Source: Lachnospiraceae bacterium UBA3732 (GTDB taxonomy: Bacteria > Bacillota > Clostridia > Lachnospirales > Lachnospiraceae). From it: a stretch of DNA of 19,010 bases. Of this stretch, positions 5,557-13,023 are shown piece by piece. The notes under the pieces are model-generated. The model made no database searches and had not been told where the DNA came from. It saw only the letters and a program-made list of their open reading frames with translations. How positions within the stretch are numbered: position 1 is the first letter of the stretch; each line of letters starts with the position of its first letter. Made by a program: the position numbers and the translations under genes. The stretch lies in the NCBI GenBank assembly GCA_002372545.1, contig DFHD01000031.1:1-19010 (forward strand), given 5' to 3'.

Positions 5557-7506
5557 TCAGTTCTCCAGTTTCTTCTTCATGGTGACTGCCACGCCGAGGA
5601 GCGCCGAGGAAAGTACGCCGGCGGCAATTCCTGCGACCATGAACAGCCTGGTAAAGTAAGCGCCCAGATCATGGATGAACCGGTACAGATAATCCGGCTC
5701 CACATAGATATTGGCAAAGGGTTTTGTAATGGCCAGGATCAGCCACACCGCAAGGGAAATAACACAGGTAATCCCCAGCGCGAGGCTCATTTTCCTGACT
5801 CCTCGGTGCCGGATGCCATCCAGGAACCAGAGGATGCCGAAGGAAAGGAGAAGACCGATTGCCATTCCCGGCGCCAGCCAGAGGGTGATGTCCTCAATCT
5901 CGCCGCGGAGCTTATAAAGGCATGCCGCCACAGGATTGCTGAGCACTCCATCTTCGGATACCTTGCCGGTCCTAAGGGTTTCCCGAAGCTCCGACTTTGC
6001 ATGGAAGAGGAATTCCTCATAGCTTTCATGATCTGTATTCTCTCCCTGTTTTTCCAGGAATTTCGCATACTCATAGCGGAAGAAGCCGCTGGAGGAAAAG
6101 CTCTCCATGACAGCATCTTCCCGGAAGAGGGTGATATGCAGGGTTCCCGCCAGGATCAGGCTGAGAAGCTCCGCTGCCGCCACTCCGGTCATGATATTCC
6201 GGAGCAGCTTTCTGAGTTTTCTTCTTTTTGTATGGCCGCGCCGCTTATTCCGGTGCAGCTTCTGCTGAAAGATGAAACACTTTCTTGCACCGCCAACCAC
6301 TATCGTGTTCAGTGTCAGAACGCCGCATACGATCAGCAGGATCAGGAATACCATCTTCGTGCCATCCGGCAGGAAATGAGCGATTTCCCGATAGGTTCCG
6401 CCGTCTGCATCATCCACCCGGTAATAGAGCGTGCCATCCTTTTCATCATAGATCAGGGCTGTATCCGCATCCTCTTCATCCGGCCGGCTGTCCAGTGAAT
6501 CATCCTTGTTTTTTTCATATTTGATCAGCTCATCCTCGTCGCCATTGCCGGGATCAATATCTGATTCCTTCTTCTCCGGCAGGATGATGGCGCCGTTCTC
6601 GTCCCTGGGGAGTCCGTCATCTCTTGCTTCTGTCGCGTTTTCTCCTGAGCTCTTACCTGTTTGATCTGTATTCTTACTGGTGTTTTTGCCGGTACCATCG
6701 CCGGCATTGTCACCGGTACCGTTTCCATTATTGTCGCCGGAATTCCTGCCGGTACCATTACTGTTATTGTCACCGGAATTCTTTCCGGTCCCATTTCCGT
6801 TATTGTCGCCGGAATTCTTTCCGGAATTATTATCCGTATTCTTACCTGTGTTCTGGTCAGTACTCTTTTCGGTAGTTTTCTGACCGTTGCCCGAACTGTC
6901 TTTTTCGGTTCTGTCTTCCGTCGCCGGCTGTTCAGTCGGCGTCTGCGTCGGCGTCTCGGTTGCCTCTGAGGGCGTTTCCGAAGAGGAGGACGGTTCTTCG
7001 GACGGAGCTTCTGTCGGCTCCTCCGTGGGCGTCGTTCTCTCTACCTCATACAGATAACCCTCATCAATACCCCTCCGGACATTCCGGTAGATCTTATTGA
7101 TATAATTATCTGCTTCCTCCGCTGTAAGATCGATATCATCGCGGTTCAGATAATCGATCACCTTTGTGATATATTCCGACTTCGCCTTATAATACTTTCC
7201 CTGATAGCGGAATGTGCTGTAGATCACGTTAATGATCCACTGCTCATAGCTGTTGATCCCGCTGTCCGCTCTTGCCTCCCGGACACCCGGCGAAAGCAGA
7301 AGCGACGGCAGAAGAAGGAGCAAAACGGCCAAGCCAAGAATATACTTCCTGACGCCCGGCTTGCTGCTCTTCAAACTGCTGGCATTCGGCTCACTATCAT
7401 TTGGCAAACCGAGGCTTGGCTCACTATCATTTGGCGAACCGAGGCTTGGCTCTCTTCTATTCAGTTTCCTGCCGTACGCTTTCCCTCTGATCAAATCCGC
7501 CACCAT
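5557..7506 (-). CDS. Unrecognised repeat-containing multi-pass membrane protein
   Basis: I cannot assign a family. The 649-residue frame begins with about 45 low-complexity residues containing a duplicated EPSLG(S/L)PNDS decapeptide. A signal-peptide-like or membrane segment (about 51-78) ends in ARAD. Next is a soluble region with tyrosines and acidic residues (about 79-150), a Thr/Pro/Glu-rich linker, and a Gly/Asn/Asp-rich repeat region (about 215-270) with 12-residue units of the type NSGDNNGNGTGK. An acidic stretch precedes four or five further hydrophobic helices (about 385-405, 440-460, 545-565, 575-597, 620-643). The start is unsure: ATG 7506 has GGCGGG only 1 nt upstream within a GC palindrome, and GTG 7503 or TTG 7494 are alternatives. 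Location 23 bp before cpsB suggests an envelope or export role; this is inference. Confidence 0.75.
   Translation of the reverse strand: MVADLIRGKAYGRKLNRREPSLGSPNDSEPSLGLPNDSEPNASSLKSSKPGVRKYILGLAVLLLLLPSLLLSPGVREARADSGINSYEQWIINVIYSTFRYQGKYYKAKSEYITKVIDYLNRDDIDLTAEEADNYINKIYRNVRRGIDEGYLYEVERTTPTEEPTEAPSEEPSSSSETPSEATETPTQTPTEQPATEDRTEKDSSGNGQKTTEKSTDQNTGKNTDNNSGKNSGDNNGNGTGKNSGDNNSNGTGRNSGDNNGNGTGDNAGDGTGKNTSKNTDQTGKSSGENATEARDDGLPRDENGAIILPEKKESDIDPGNGDEDELIKYEKNKDDSLDSRPDEEDADTALIYDEKDGTLYYRVDDADGGTYREIAHFLPDGTKMVFLILLIVCGVLTLNTIVVGGARKCFIFQQKLHRNKRRGHTKRRKLRKLLRNIMTGVAAAELLSLILAGTLHITLFREDAVMESFSSSGFFRYEYAKFLEKQGENTDHESYEEFLFHAKSELRETLRTGKVSEDGVLSNPVAACLYKLRGEIEDITLWLAPGMAIGLLLSFGILWFLDGIRHRGVRKMSLALGITCVISLAVWLILAITKPFANIYVEPDYLYRFIHDLGAYFTRLFMVAGIAAGVLSSALLGVAVTMKKKLEN
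6701..6824. repeat. 36-bp in-frame tandem repeats (Gly/Asn/Asp-rich region)
   Basis: Three consecutive 36-bp units begin at 6701, 6737 and 6773, each opening with ccgg and ending ttattgtc(g/a), and a partial fourth starts at 6809. They encode imperfect NSGDNNGNGTG-type dodecapeptides in the membrane protein. Units have several mismatches. Confidence 0.85.
7390..7449. repeat. Two 30-bp in-frame tandem repeats near the gene start
   Basis: Copies at 7390-7419 and 7420-7449 differ by one base (7406 versus 7436). They encode a duplicated ten-residue unit ahead of the signal-like segment of the membrane protein. Near identity suggests a recent duplication. Confidence 0.92.
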
Positions 7507-7507
7507 A

Positions 7508-7521
7508 CCCGCCGCGGCGGG
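7508..7521. repeat. GC-rich perfect palindrome at the gene start
   Basis: The 14-bp palindrome cccgccgcggcggg ends 1 nt before the ATG at 7506 and includes its only possible Shine-Dalgarno sequence. On the transcript it could pair and hide the ribosome site, or it could be a protein-binding site. Confidence 0.5.
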
Positions 7522-7532
7522 GCTGCAAAGAG

Positions 7533-7561
7533 AAAGTGCACCTGAGAAACAGATGCACTTT
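7533..7561 (-). terminator. Candidate terminator hairpin after the SLH gene
   Basis: The arms AAAGTGCA (7533-7540) and TGCACTTT (7554-7561) pair perfectly over 8 bp. A further CTG/CAG pairing across one mismatch leaves a 5-nt loop. On the transcript the hairpin lies 27 nt after the SLH stop and is followed by a short U-rich run (CUCUUU), weaker than the classic tract, so partial read-through into the genes toward cpsB is likely. The other strand also has a T-rich flank. Confidence 0.6.
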
Positions 7562-7588
7562 TCTTCTTGTTGTCTGTTGCCTTATCGT

Positions 7589-9154
7589 TTACTGGGGATC
7601 GTCAACCAGCTCGGCGCTGATAACCTTCTCATCAACCCAGTACTTCACTGCATTGTAGCCGGTTACATCTGCCTCGTGATTCTCACCCTGTGCATAGATA
7701 TTATCACCGATGTTGAAGAAGTAATACTGCTGTCCATCGATCGTTGCAGATACATAGAAATCATCTGTTGCCTCGATATTAGTGATAACAGTATCTCTGT
7801 AAGTGAACTCACCATCGAACTTCTTGCCTGCGATATCTGCAATATCTGCAAGGTCTGTCATCAGCTGAAGGATGTTGTAATCATCGCCAAAGGTGATGGC
7901 CATGTTCTTGAATTCCTTCTCCTCTGCCTTGTTGAAGGTCTCTGTTACATCCACGCCATTCTGCATGATCACAACCTTGCCTGCATCGGAATCATACTTC
8001 GCTACATAGGTTGCTTCGCCTTCTTCATCAACTGCGTTGAAGGTGAATTCCATGTTATGATATCTGGTGTAGAACTCGTTGATGGTCTCGATATCCTTGA
8101 TCAGATCCGCCGTGCTGCTCCACTTAATCTTGGAGTCAAGGAATACAGTCTGATCCTTCTTATCTCCCTTTACATAATCAAGCTTTGTTGCCGCGCCGTA
8201 GCCAACCTGTACAGTGATAGTCTTGGACTCGCCGCTCAGCCTGGATGTAACCTTTACTGTTGTCTGGGAACCTGCAGGACCTACGCCCTTCAGATGGCCT
8301 TCCTTATCAACAGTAACGATGCTGGTATCTGCAGACTTGTACTTATAGCCATAGTCGTTGTACTCATCAGCAGTTGTCTTCAGCGGGTCACGATTAAGTT
8401 TCAGTACGGTATCCTGGAACATGCTTGCATTTACATCTGCATCCGGATCTTCCTCATCTGCATTCTTTGTAACGATCATGGTCTCGGGAGCCTTGATCTC
8501 CGTAATAAGACGGGTCAGGATCGCTGCCCACTGTCCGCGGGTTGCATTCTCTCTGGGGGACAGCGTGGTCGTTGTTGTTCCGGCCATAATACCATGATAA
8601 GCCATCCACTGGAAGTAGTTCGCTTTCTTGCTCCATGACGGTGCAGACGCATAGTCCTCATATACGCTCATATCATAGTTCGCAACCGGATCGGAATCCA
8701 TATCCGTATAGCCGTACTTGTTGGCAAACTCGGACACTATTCTGGCAAGCTGTGCTCTTGTACAGTATGCCTTGGGCCTAAAGGTGCCGTCCTCATAACC
8801 GGAAACGATATCATTCTCTGTTGCCCACTGGATCGGCTTATAATAATAAGCTGAAGTCTTGGTCACATCAGAGAATGTAAGGGTCTGGCTTGACGCCGGC
8901 TTTCCGGCCAGAGCATACAGTGTGGTAACGACCTGCGCACGGGTAACTGCATCCGTGGGCTTGAAGGTGCCGTCGCCATCGCCAACCATGATCCCTTCAT
9001 AATTCAGAAAATAGGACGCCTCATCATAAAATACGCCGGCTTCCACATCTGTGAACGTGCCGTCGCTTCCCTTACCGGTGCTCGCGAAAGCCGCAAAGCT
9101 GGATACGGCAAGAGACGCTGCCAGCATGATCGCTGAAAATCTCTTTTTCTTCAT
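7589..9154 (-). CDS. SLH-domain surface protein with Ig-like (Big) domain
   Basis: A secreted cell-wall protein anchored through SLH domains. A signal peptide (residues 1-25, MKKKRFSAIM followed by a hydrophobic core ending AFAS) is followed by three SLH repeats at about 33-84, 92-145 and 165-218. Their key motifs read VTRAQ, CTRAQ and ATRGQ. A bacterial Ig-like segment (about 255-318) includes YKSADTSIVTVDKEG. The last 200 residues (about 320-521) match nothing I recognise. SLH trimers bind pyruvylated secondary wall polymers in Bacillus and Paenibacillus. I place the start at ATG 9154, not 9172, because GGGAGG lies 6 nt before 9154 and the signal peptide then begins correctly; protein length is 521. 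A strong promoter and terminator make it a separate, probably highly expressed unit. Its codons look smoother and more uniform than those of its neighbours. Confidence 0.93.
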   Translation of the reverse strand: MKKKRFSAIMLAASLAVSSFAAFASTGKGSDGTFTDVEAGVFYDEASYFLNYEGIMVGDGDGTFKPTDAVTRAQVVTTLYALAGKPASSQTLTFSDVTKTSAYYYKPIQWATENDIVSGYEDGTFRPKAYCTRAQLARIVSEFANKYGYTDMDSDPVANYDMSVYEDYASAPSWSKKANYFQWMAYHGIMAGTTTTTLSPRENATRGQWAAILTRLITEIKAPETMIVTKNADEEDPDADVNASMFQDTVLKLNRDPLKTTADEYNDYGYKYKSADTSIVTVDKEGHLKGVGPAGSQTTVKVTSRLSGESKTITVQVGYGAATKLDYVKGDKKDQTVFLDSKIKWSSTADLIKDIETINEFYTRYHNMEFTFNAVDEEGEATYVAKYDSDAGKVVIMQNGVDVTETFNKAEEKEFKNMAITFGDDYNILQLMTDLADIADIAGKKFDGEFTYRDTVITNIEATDDFYVSATIDGQQYYFFNIGDNIYAQGENHEADVTGYNAVKYWVDEKVISAELVDDPQ

Positions 9155-9160
9155 CACTAA

Positions 9161-9166
9161 CCTCCC
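9161..9166 (-). promoter_or_regulatory. Shine-Dalgarno site deciding the SLH start
   Basis: GGGAGG sits 6 nt before ATG 9154. An upstream in-frame ATG at 9172 would place this site inside the coding sequence and has no good site of its own. Confidence 0.85.
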
Positions 9167-9212
9167 TTTCATTTCCTAAAACAGGTATTCTTCTAACACC
9201 CATAGTGCAACC

Positions 9213-9241
9213 ATTTTAAACCAAAAAGACTATATTGTCAA
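9213..9241 (-). promoter_or_regulatory. Strong sigma-A promoter of the SLH gene
   Basis: On the minus strand a perfect -35 TTGACA (9236-9241) is separated by exactly 17 nt from -10 TAAAAT (9213-9218). Transcription should begin near 9206, giving a leader of about 50 nt before ATG 9154. DNA upstream of the -35 is very A/T-rich (a run of TA from 9278 to 9296), which could act like an UP element. Confidence 0.9.
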
Positions 9242-9277
9242 TAGCAGATTGCCATTTTATATTCAAAGATAATATTC

Positions 9278-9296
9278 TATATATATATATATATAT
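9278..9296. repeat. TA dinucleotide run upstream of the SLH promoter
   Basis: Nineteen bases of uninterrupted alternating T and A lie about 37 bp upstream of the -35 hexamer. Such runs can change length by slippage and bend or melt easily. Confidence 0.9.
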
Positions 9297-9309
9297 TGCG
9301 TGTGCTATT

Positions 9310-9327
9310 ACCGGCGGTTCTGCCGGT
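9310..9327 (-). other. GC hairpin just after the flippase stop
   Basis: The arms accggc (9310-9315) and gccggt (9322-9327) can form a 6-bp stem with a 6-nt loop 8 nt after the flippase stop. The transcript continues AAUAGC without a U tract, so it is at best a weak or non-classical terminator, or a 3' end stabiliser for the upstream operon. Confidence 0.4.
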
Positions 9328-9335
9328 TCCGCAGC

Positions 9336-10823
9336 CTACCCTAGCCTGACCCGGAACACTTTGCTTCTCAGAACAAACAGGCAGCCAACGAACAACACGC
9401 CGGTGATGGGACCGAATACACAGATCGTCACAAGCCTGCTCCCAAAGGAAAGATACTGCCGCAAAAGCAGCACTGCACCCGTTGCAGCAAGAAAGGACAT
9501 TTCTGTCTTTCCCAGTTCCAGCAGAAAGCCGGTAAACTTTATTCCCAGCCCATACTTTTTTTTCATGACGAACACAATCCGGACAAAAGAAACCAGGCTG
9601 GCGATCACCGTGCCGAGGACGATACCATATACCCCGACAAACTGCACCAGAATGATACTGACAATAATATTGGTCACACTGACAAGGATACTGTTCTGCA
9701 CAGGTCGGCGGGTATCGCCGCTGGCGAAAAAGTACCGGTAGATCAGGTCGCGCAGTATGCTCAGCTGCTGGCCGAAGATATAAACAGCCGCAAGCCGGTT
9801 CAGCAGCACCAGATTCGCATCCGTAAATTTCCCGCCGGAAAAGATGATGGAAAGACATTCCCTTCCCACGGTGAAAAAGGCCGCCACGATCAGCATCACA
9901 ATGGCATGAAACAGGATCTCATAATCCCAGAACCTTTTCTTATGATCCTCCTTCTCGAGCTGCCTCACGATCTTCGGATAGATATATACCGTCAGATTTC
10001 CCACCACGATGGTATTTACCATCGTCACAACATGAGTAGCATAATTCAGGACCGTCAGCCTCCCCTCTGAAAGTCCGGAGGCAATGGTGGTATCCACGAA
10101 GGTGGAAAGCTTATAGATTCCGGAGGAGAGCATTACCGGCAGAAAGAGACGCAGAAGCTTTTTCGTCTCCGGATCCTTCCAGAGAAACCGCGGGCGGTAG
10201 CGGAAGCCCAGCGCCATGCAGACCGACACATCAAAAATCAGGTTCACCACAGATGCCGCCGCCTGAAGGAGGAGGAATCTGTGAAGATTCGTCACAAGAC
10301 CGGCCAGCATAGCCGCCGTCACGCCGCCGTTCACCAGAAGCAGGATGACCTTCGGCGTAAGAAAATGATCCACGCATTGGAAATAGGCGGTAGTCACGCC
10401 GATAAAGGCTGTAATTCCCTGGATAAAGAAGGTGATAAACAGCCAGTTTCCCGTGTTCCGGACGAAATCCTCCGAATTGGAGGTCAGCAGCCGCAAAAAA
10501 GGAAAGCGCAGCACCAGGATCAGAGCCGCCGCCGTGAGGACCGCGCCATAGATCGCAGTGATAAAGCTGTCGGTGATCTCCCGCCTGTCCTTTCTGACGT
10601 ATGCCGGTATGATCACCGTTGTCACGCCATTGGTCATGAATCCGAAGAGGAAGGTAGCCAAACTGAAAGCGTAGTTGTAGGCATCCATCCCCGATGTTGC
10701 GCCGAAGCTGACCGCCGTAAAGTGAGACTTATAGAGGGAAAGCGCCTGAGCCGCCAGCGACAGCGCCAGCATCAGAGACAGCTGCATGGCATTCTTATGT
10801 TTTCTTTTTCCCTCTTTTCCCAA
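9336..10823 (-). CDS. MurJ/MviN-like lipid-linked oligosaccharide flippase
   Basis: A polytopic inner-membrane protein of the MOP flippase superfamily that would turn the lipid-linked repeat unit to the outer face of the membrane. The frame has 495 residues and about 12-14 hydrophobic helices. The N-terminal part (GATSGMDAYNYAFSLATFLF, then an ext. NGVTTVIIPAY) follows the MviN/MurJ pattern of a small conserved DA motif followed by a helix and IPAY. It occupies the place a Wzx flippase normally holds in such a cluster. The start is uncertain: TTG 10823 has AAAAGGG 9 nt upstream; ATG 10787 gives 483 residues but has only a weak site. Stop TAG lies at 9336-9338. It is separated from the acetyltransferase by a 126-bp purine-rich spacer. 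A house-keeping MurJ role is less likely given the neighbours. Confidence 0.88.
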   Translation of the reverse strand: MGKEGKRKHKNAMQLSLMLALSLAAQALSLYKSHFTAVSFGATSGMDAYNYAFSLATFLFGFMTNGVTTVIIPAYVRKDRREITDSFITAIYGAVLTAAALILVLRFPFLRLLTSNSEDFVRNTGNWLFITFFIQGITAFIGVTTAYFQCVDHFLTPKVILLLVNGGVTAAMLAGLVTNLHRFLLLQAAASVVNLIFDVSVCMALGFRYRPRFLWKDPETKKLLRLFLPVMLSSGIYKLSTFVDTTIASGLSEGRLTVLNYATHVVTMVNTIVVGNLTVYIYPKIVRQLEKEDHKKRFWDYEILFHAIVMLIVAAFFTVGRECLSIIFSGGKFTDANLVLLNRLAAVYIFGQQLSILRDLIYRYFFASGDTRRPVQNSILVSVTNIIVSIILVQFVGVYGIVLGTVIASLVSFVRIVFVMKKKYGLGIKFTGFLLELGKTEMSFLAATGAVLLLRQYLSFGSRLVTICVFGPITGVLFVGCLFVLRSKVFRVRLG

Positions 10824-10949
10824 ATCCTGTTACCCTTTTCGTCTTCTTGTCTTTTTTTCTTCTCGTCTTTTCGTCTTCTTATCTTTTCTTCTTTTCGATT
10901 TCTCGAAAAGGATAACCTGCGCCCCGGCGCATGAGTTCGCTTACAAGCT
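10824..10949 (-). other. Purine-rich spacer with repeats and a GAAA-loop hairpin
   Basis: On the transcript this 126-nt gap is largely A/G. It holds two identical 14-bp repeats (10835-10848 and 10867-10880) and an 8-bp perfect inverted repeat (10891-10898 with 10903-10910) whose loop reads GAAA in the transcript, a GNRA tetraloop. There is no U tract for termination and no promoter that I can defend. Confidence 0.7.
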
Positions 10950-11477
10950 CTACAGCTTCTTGACCAGCCTAAAATATCCTGCATCCTGTTCCTTCAGCCT
11001 GCGGAACACCTCTTTATCCCGGTACTTCAGGATCCTTGCCGGATTTCCGCCCACAACTGCGCATTCCGGCACATCCTTCGTCACCACAGCTCCCGCCGCC
11101 AGAACAGCGCCGTCGCCCACATGTACTCCGGGCATGATCATGACATTCGCACCGATCCAGACATATTCTCCGATGGTGACCGGCTCATCATGAAAGCGCT
11201 CATCATAGGGCAGGTACTTAAGGTCAGGCGAATCATAATTATGATTCCGGGTAAATATCTGTACATTATAGGAAAGGCCGGTTCCTCTGCCAATCCGGAG
11301 CGGCGCGCCCTGCGCATACAGCCGGCAGCCGTAACGGATATAGACATATTCGCCGATCTCGATATTTTCCGCCCCCACAAGCCTGACATCCTTTTCCAGG
11401 ACAAAGTGTCCACCGGGATTTTTCGGTTTTTTATATGTATTCTTTCTTTTATAATATTTCAGGATCCTCTTTATCAT
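10950..11477 (-). CDS. Hexapeptide-repeat O-acetyltransferase (WbbJ/maltose-acetyltransferase type)
   Basis: A left-handed beta-helix acyltransferase that most likely transfers acetyl from acetyl-CoA to a sugar hydroxyl in the cytoplasm. The 175-residue protein has a basic N-terminus (1-18), then hexapeptide repeats such as IEIGEYVYI (39-47), LRIGRGTGL (60-68), VTIGEYVWIGANVMI (100-114) and VHVGDGAVLAAGAVV (118-132). The catalytic histidine is in NHNYD (78-82, H79), and VVGGNPARIL (141-150) closes the domain as in the family. ATG 11477 has only a weak purine stretch before it. It stands between the pyruvyl transferase and the flippase, so O-acetylation of the repeat unit is the simplest role. 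It lacks the features of PglD-type N-acetyltransferases that I can recall, but this is not excluded. Confidence 0.92.
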   Translation of the reverse strand: MIKRILKYYKRKNTYKKPKNPGGHFVLEKDVRLVGAENIEIGEYVYIRYGCRLYAQGAPLRIGRGTGLSYNVQIFTRNHNYDSPDLKYLPYDERFHDEPVTIGEYVWIGANVMIMPGVHVGDGAVLAAGAVVTKDVPECAVVGGNPARILKYRDKEVFRRLKEQDAGYFRLVKKL

Positions 11478-11638
11478 TTTCTCTCATGCCCTTTTTAAAT
11501 ATCTTACCGCCTGTTCTTCCCCTTCTTCGATTTTCGCCTGTTCCTTTCACCGGCGCATTCTAACCTGCGATTTGTGCTTTTGTATTTTCATACTCTGTTC
11601 AGTAGATAGGATATATGCAGAACAAAAACATGGACGTC

Positions 11639-12976
11639 CTAGGTATGACCGCTCCTGAAATATTCATCCAGCCTGGTAAACTGTTTTTCTGCACTGACCC
11701 GAAGTTCCTCCAGCTTCTCCGGAGAAAGCTGCACATAGCCCCCGGACTGTTCGCTGAGATCCACCCGGTCATCTGCATAAAGGAGCCGTACAGCCTTTTC
11801 TCCCATGCCCAGATCATCCAGAAGGTTCTCCGATTTCAGGTCATAGCAGATGGGAAGCACCGGCCTCCCGAACAGAAGCCCCAGAACAAGGCTGTGATAC
11901 CTTCCGCCGATCACACGGTCCGCCGCTGCCATTTCCCGCAGGATCACTCTTTCCTGCCGTTCCTCGCCCCTGTAGCGGTAAACCTTGAGCAGACGGTCTT
12001 TTCTCCATCCGGCAAAGCGCTCCGGCCTGGCCGATTCAATATCCTTCAGCAGCCGGCATACTGCCTTCCAGTCTCCGTGCGTATCGCAGAAGGAGGCCAG
12101 CACCACCGGTTCTCCCCGGTCCAATGTATCCAGCACCTCCCGGAGGAGCTTCTGTTCCAGAAGAACGCCCGGCGTGAAGCAGCTTTTCTCTTCGCTCCGG
12201 TCCATTCCGGCCGCATCGGGCAGGTTCTGCCCGAAAAATCGCTCCTGAAAGGCAGGAAGAAATTCCCCGAGATATTCCTGTCTTTCTTCCTCTCCCATTC
12301 CTTCCACAGCCGTCACCCACCTGGTGCGGTAGTCGATCACGGAAACAAATAAACCTCCGGGCTTCCCTGCAAGTTCGCCAGCCCGCATTTCCTCAAATCC
12401 ATCAGCCCTCTTCCCTGCAGATTCACCGGCCCTCTTCCCCAGCAGTTCCTCCGGGCGCATGCCGAAGATGATATCCGTTTCCACCCTGGCCGCAGGATTT
12501 TCCTTAAACAGCATATAGGACGCCCTGTCCCGGAAACAGATATCTGTTTTTCCCCGGAAAAACGTCCGGCAGGTTTCCTTATACTCTTCCGTTGCGGCAG
12601 GGCCGTAGCTTACGCCCAGAACAAAAAAGGGCAGTCCCTCTTCCCGAAGATCGTTCCTGAGCTTCGGCCGGAAAGGTTCAACAAACATAGAGCCGCCAAG
12701 GAGAAGCGTCGCCCTTGAGCGGGATGCCTCCAGATCGGCTCCTCTCTTTCGTCCCAGCTTCGCCCTGATGCGCGTGATCGGAGGCTTACGGACAATCAGA
12801 TTCCTGCATGGCAAAAAGCCCCTGCAATCCCCGGGGGAAGCATACATAAAAAAATGCGCTTCCGGATAGCGCCGCAAAAGGACCCGGAGGAACAGGTCGT
12901 CCCCCAGATTCTGTTTCATATACATTTTCAGAAAGACTCTGTCCTCCAACTCATTTTTCATCTTCATATCCATCAC
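11639..12976 (-). CDS. Polysaccharide pyruvyl transferase family protein (CsaB/WcaK type, PF04230-like)
   Basis: Expected to add a pyruvate ketal to a sugar of the repeat unit from phosphoenolpyruvate. Landmarks of the family: NLGDDLFLRVLL (residues 23-34), LLLGGSMFVEPF (91-102), FRDRASYMLF (148-157) and, near the C-terminus, GGRYHSLVLGLLFGRPVLPI followed by YDLKSENLLDDLG. The frame is 445 residues, somewhat longer than usual. The surplus includes a low-complexity block of about 33 residues (176-208) with repeated GKRAGE/SAGKRAD-like units. The start is ambiguous between GTG 12976 and ATG 12973, 12967 or 12961; none has a strong Shine-Dalgarno site. It lies 47 bp after the GT2 gene. An SLH-protein gene two genes downstream makes a CsaB-like role in preparing the SLH ligand attractive, although capsule pyruvylation is also possible. 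Confidence 0.9.
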   Translation of the reverse strand: MMDMKMKNELEDRVFLKMYMKQNLGDDLFLRVLLRRYPEAHFFMYASPGDCRGFLPCRNLIVRKPPITRIRAKLGRKRGADLEASRSRATLLLGGSMFVEPFRPKLRNDLREEGLPFFVLGVSYGPAATEEYKETCRTFFRGKTDICFRDRASYMLFKENPAARVETDIIFGMRPEELLGKRAGESAGKRADGFEEMRAGELAGKPGGLFVSVIDYRTRWVTAVEGMGEEERQEYLGEFLPAFQERFFGQNLPDAAGMDRSEEKSCFTPGVLLEQKLLREVLDTLDRGEPVVLASFCDTHGDWKAVCRLLKDIESARPERFAGWRKDRLLKVYRYRGEERQERVILREMAAADRVIGGRYHSLVLGLLFGRPVLPICYDLKSENLLDDLGMGEKAVRLLYADDRVDLSEQSGGYVQLSPEKLEELRVSAEKQFTRLDEYFRSGHT

Positions 12977-13023
12977 AGTCTATACCCAGAGCAGTTTCTT
13001 GCCTATTGCAGATTCATCGCCCT

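Noticed and set aside
6701..6824. 36-bp repeats considered as a CRISPR array
   Set aside because: Units are directly adjacent with no spacers, are imperfect, and stay in frame inside a protein-coding repeat region.
7253..8638. Long plus-strand open frame (461 codons) across the SLH and membrane protein genes
   Set aside because: It lies antisense to two well-supported genes, crosses the terminator hairpin, lacks domain motifs, and contains back-translations of the 30-bp repeats.
10772..10984. Minus-strand 70-codon frame in the purine-rich spacer
   Set aside because: Its middle is a Lys/Arg/Glu string produced by the purine bias, it overlaps both neighbouring genes, and it has no convincing RBS.
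11478..11638. Promoter before the acetyltransferase gene
   Set aside because: The gap is T/C-rich on the plus strand and contains no -35/-10 pair with correct spacing on the minus strand that I can defend.
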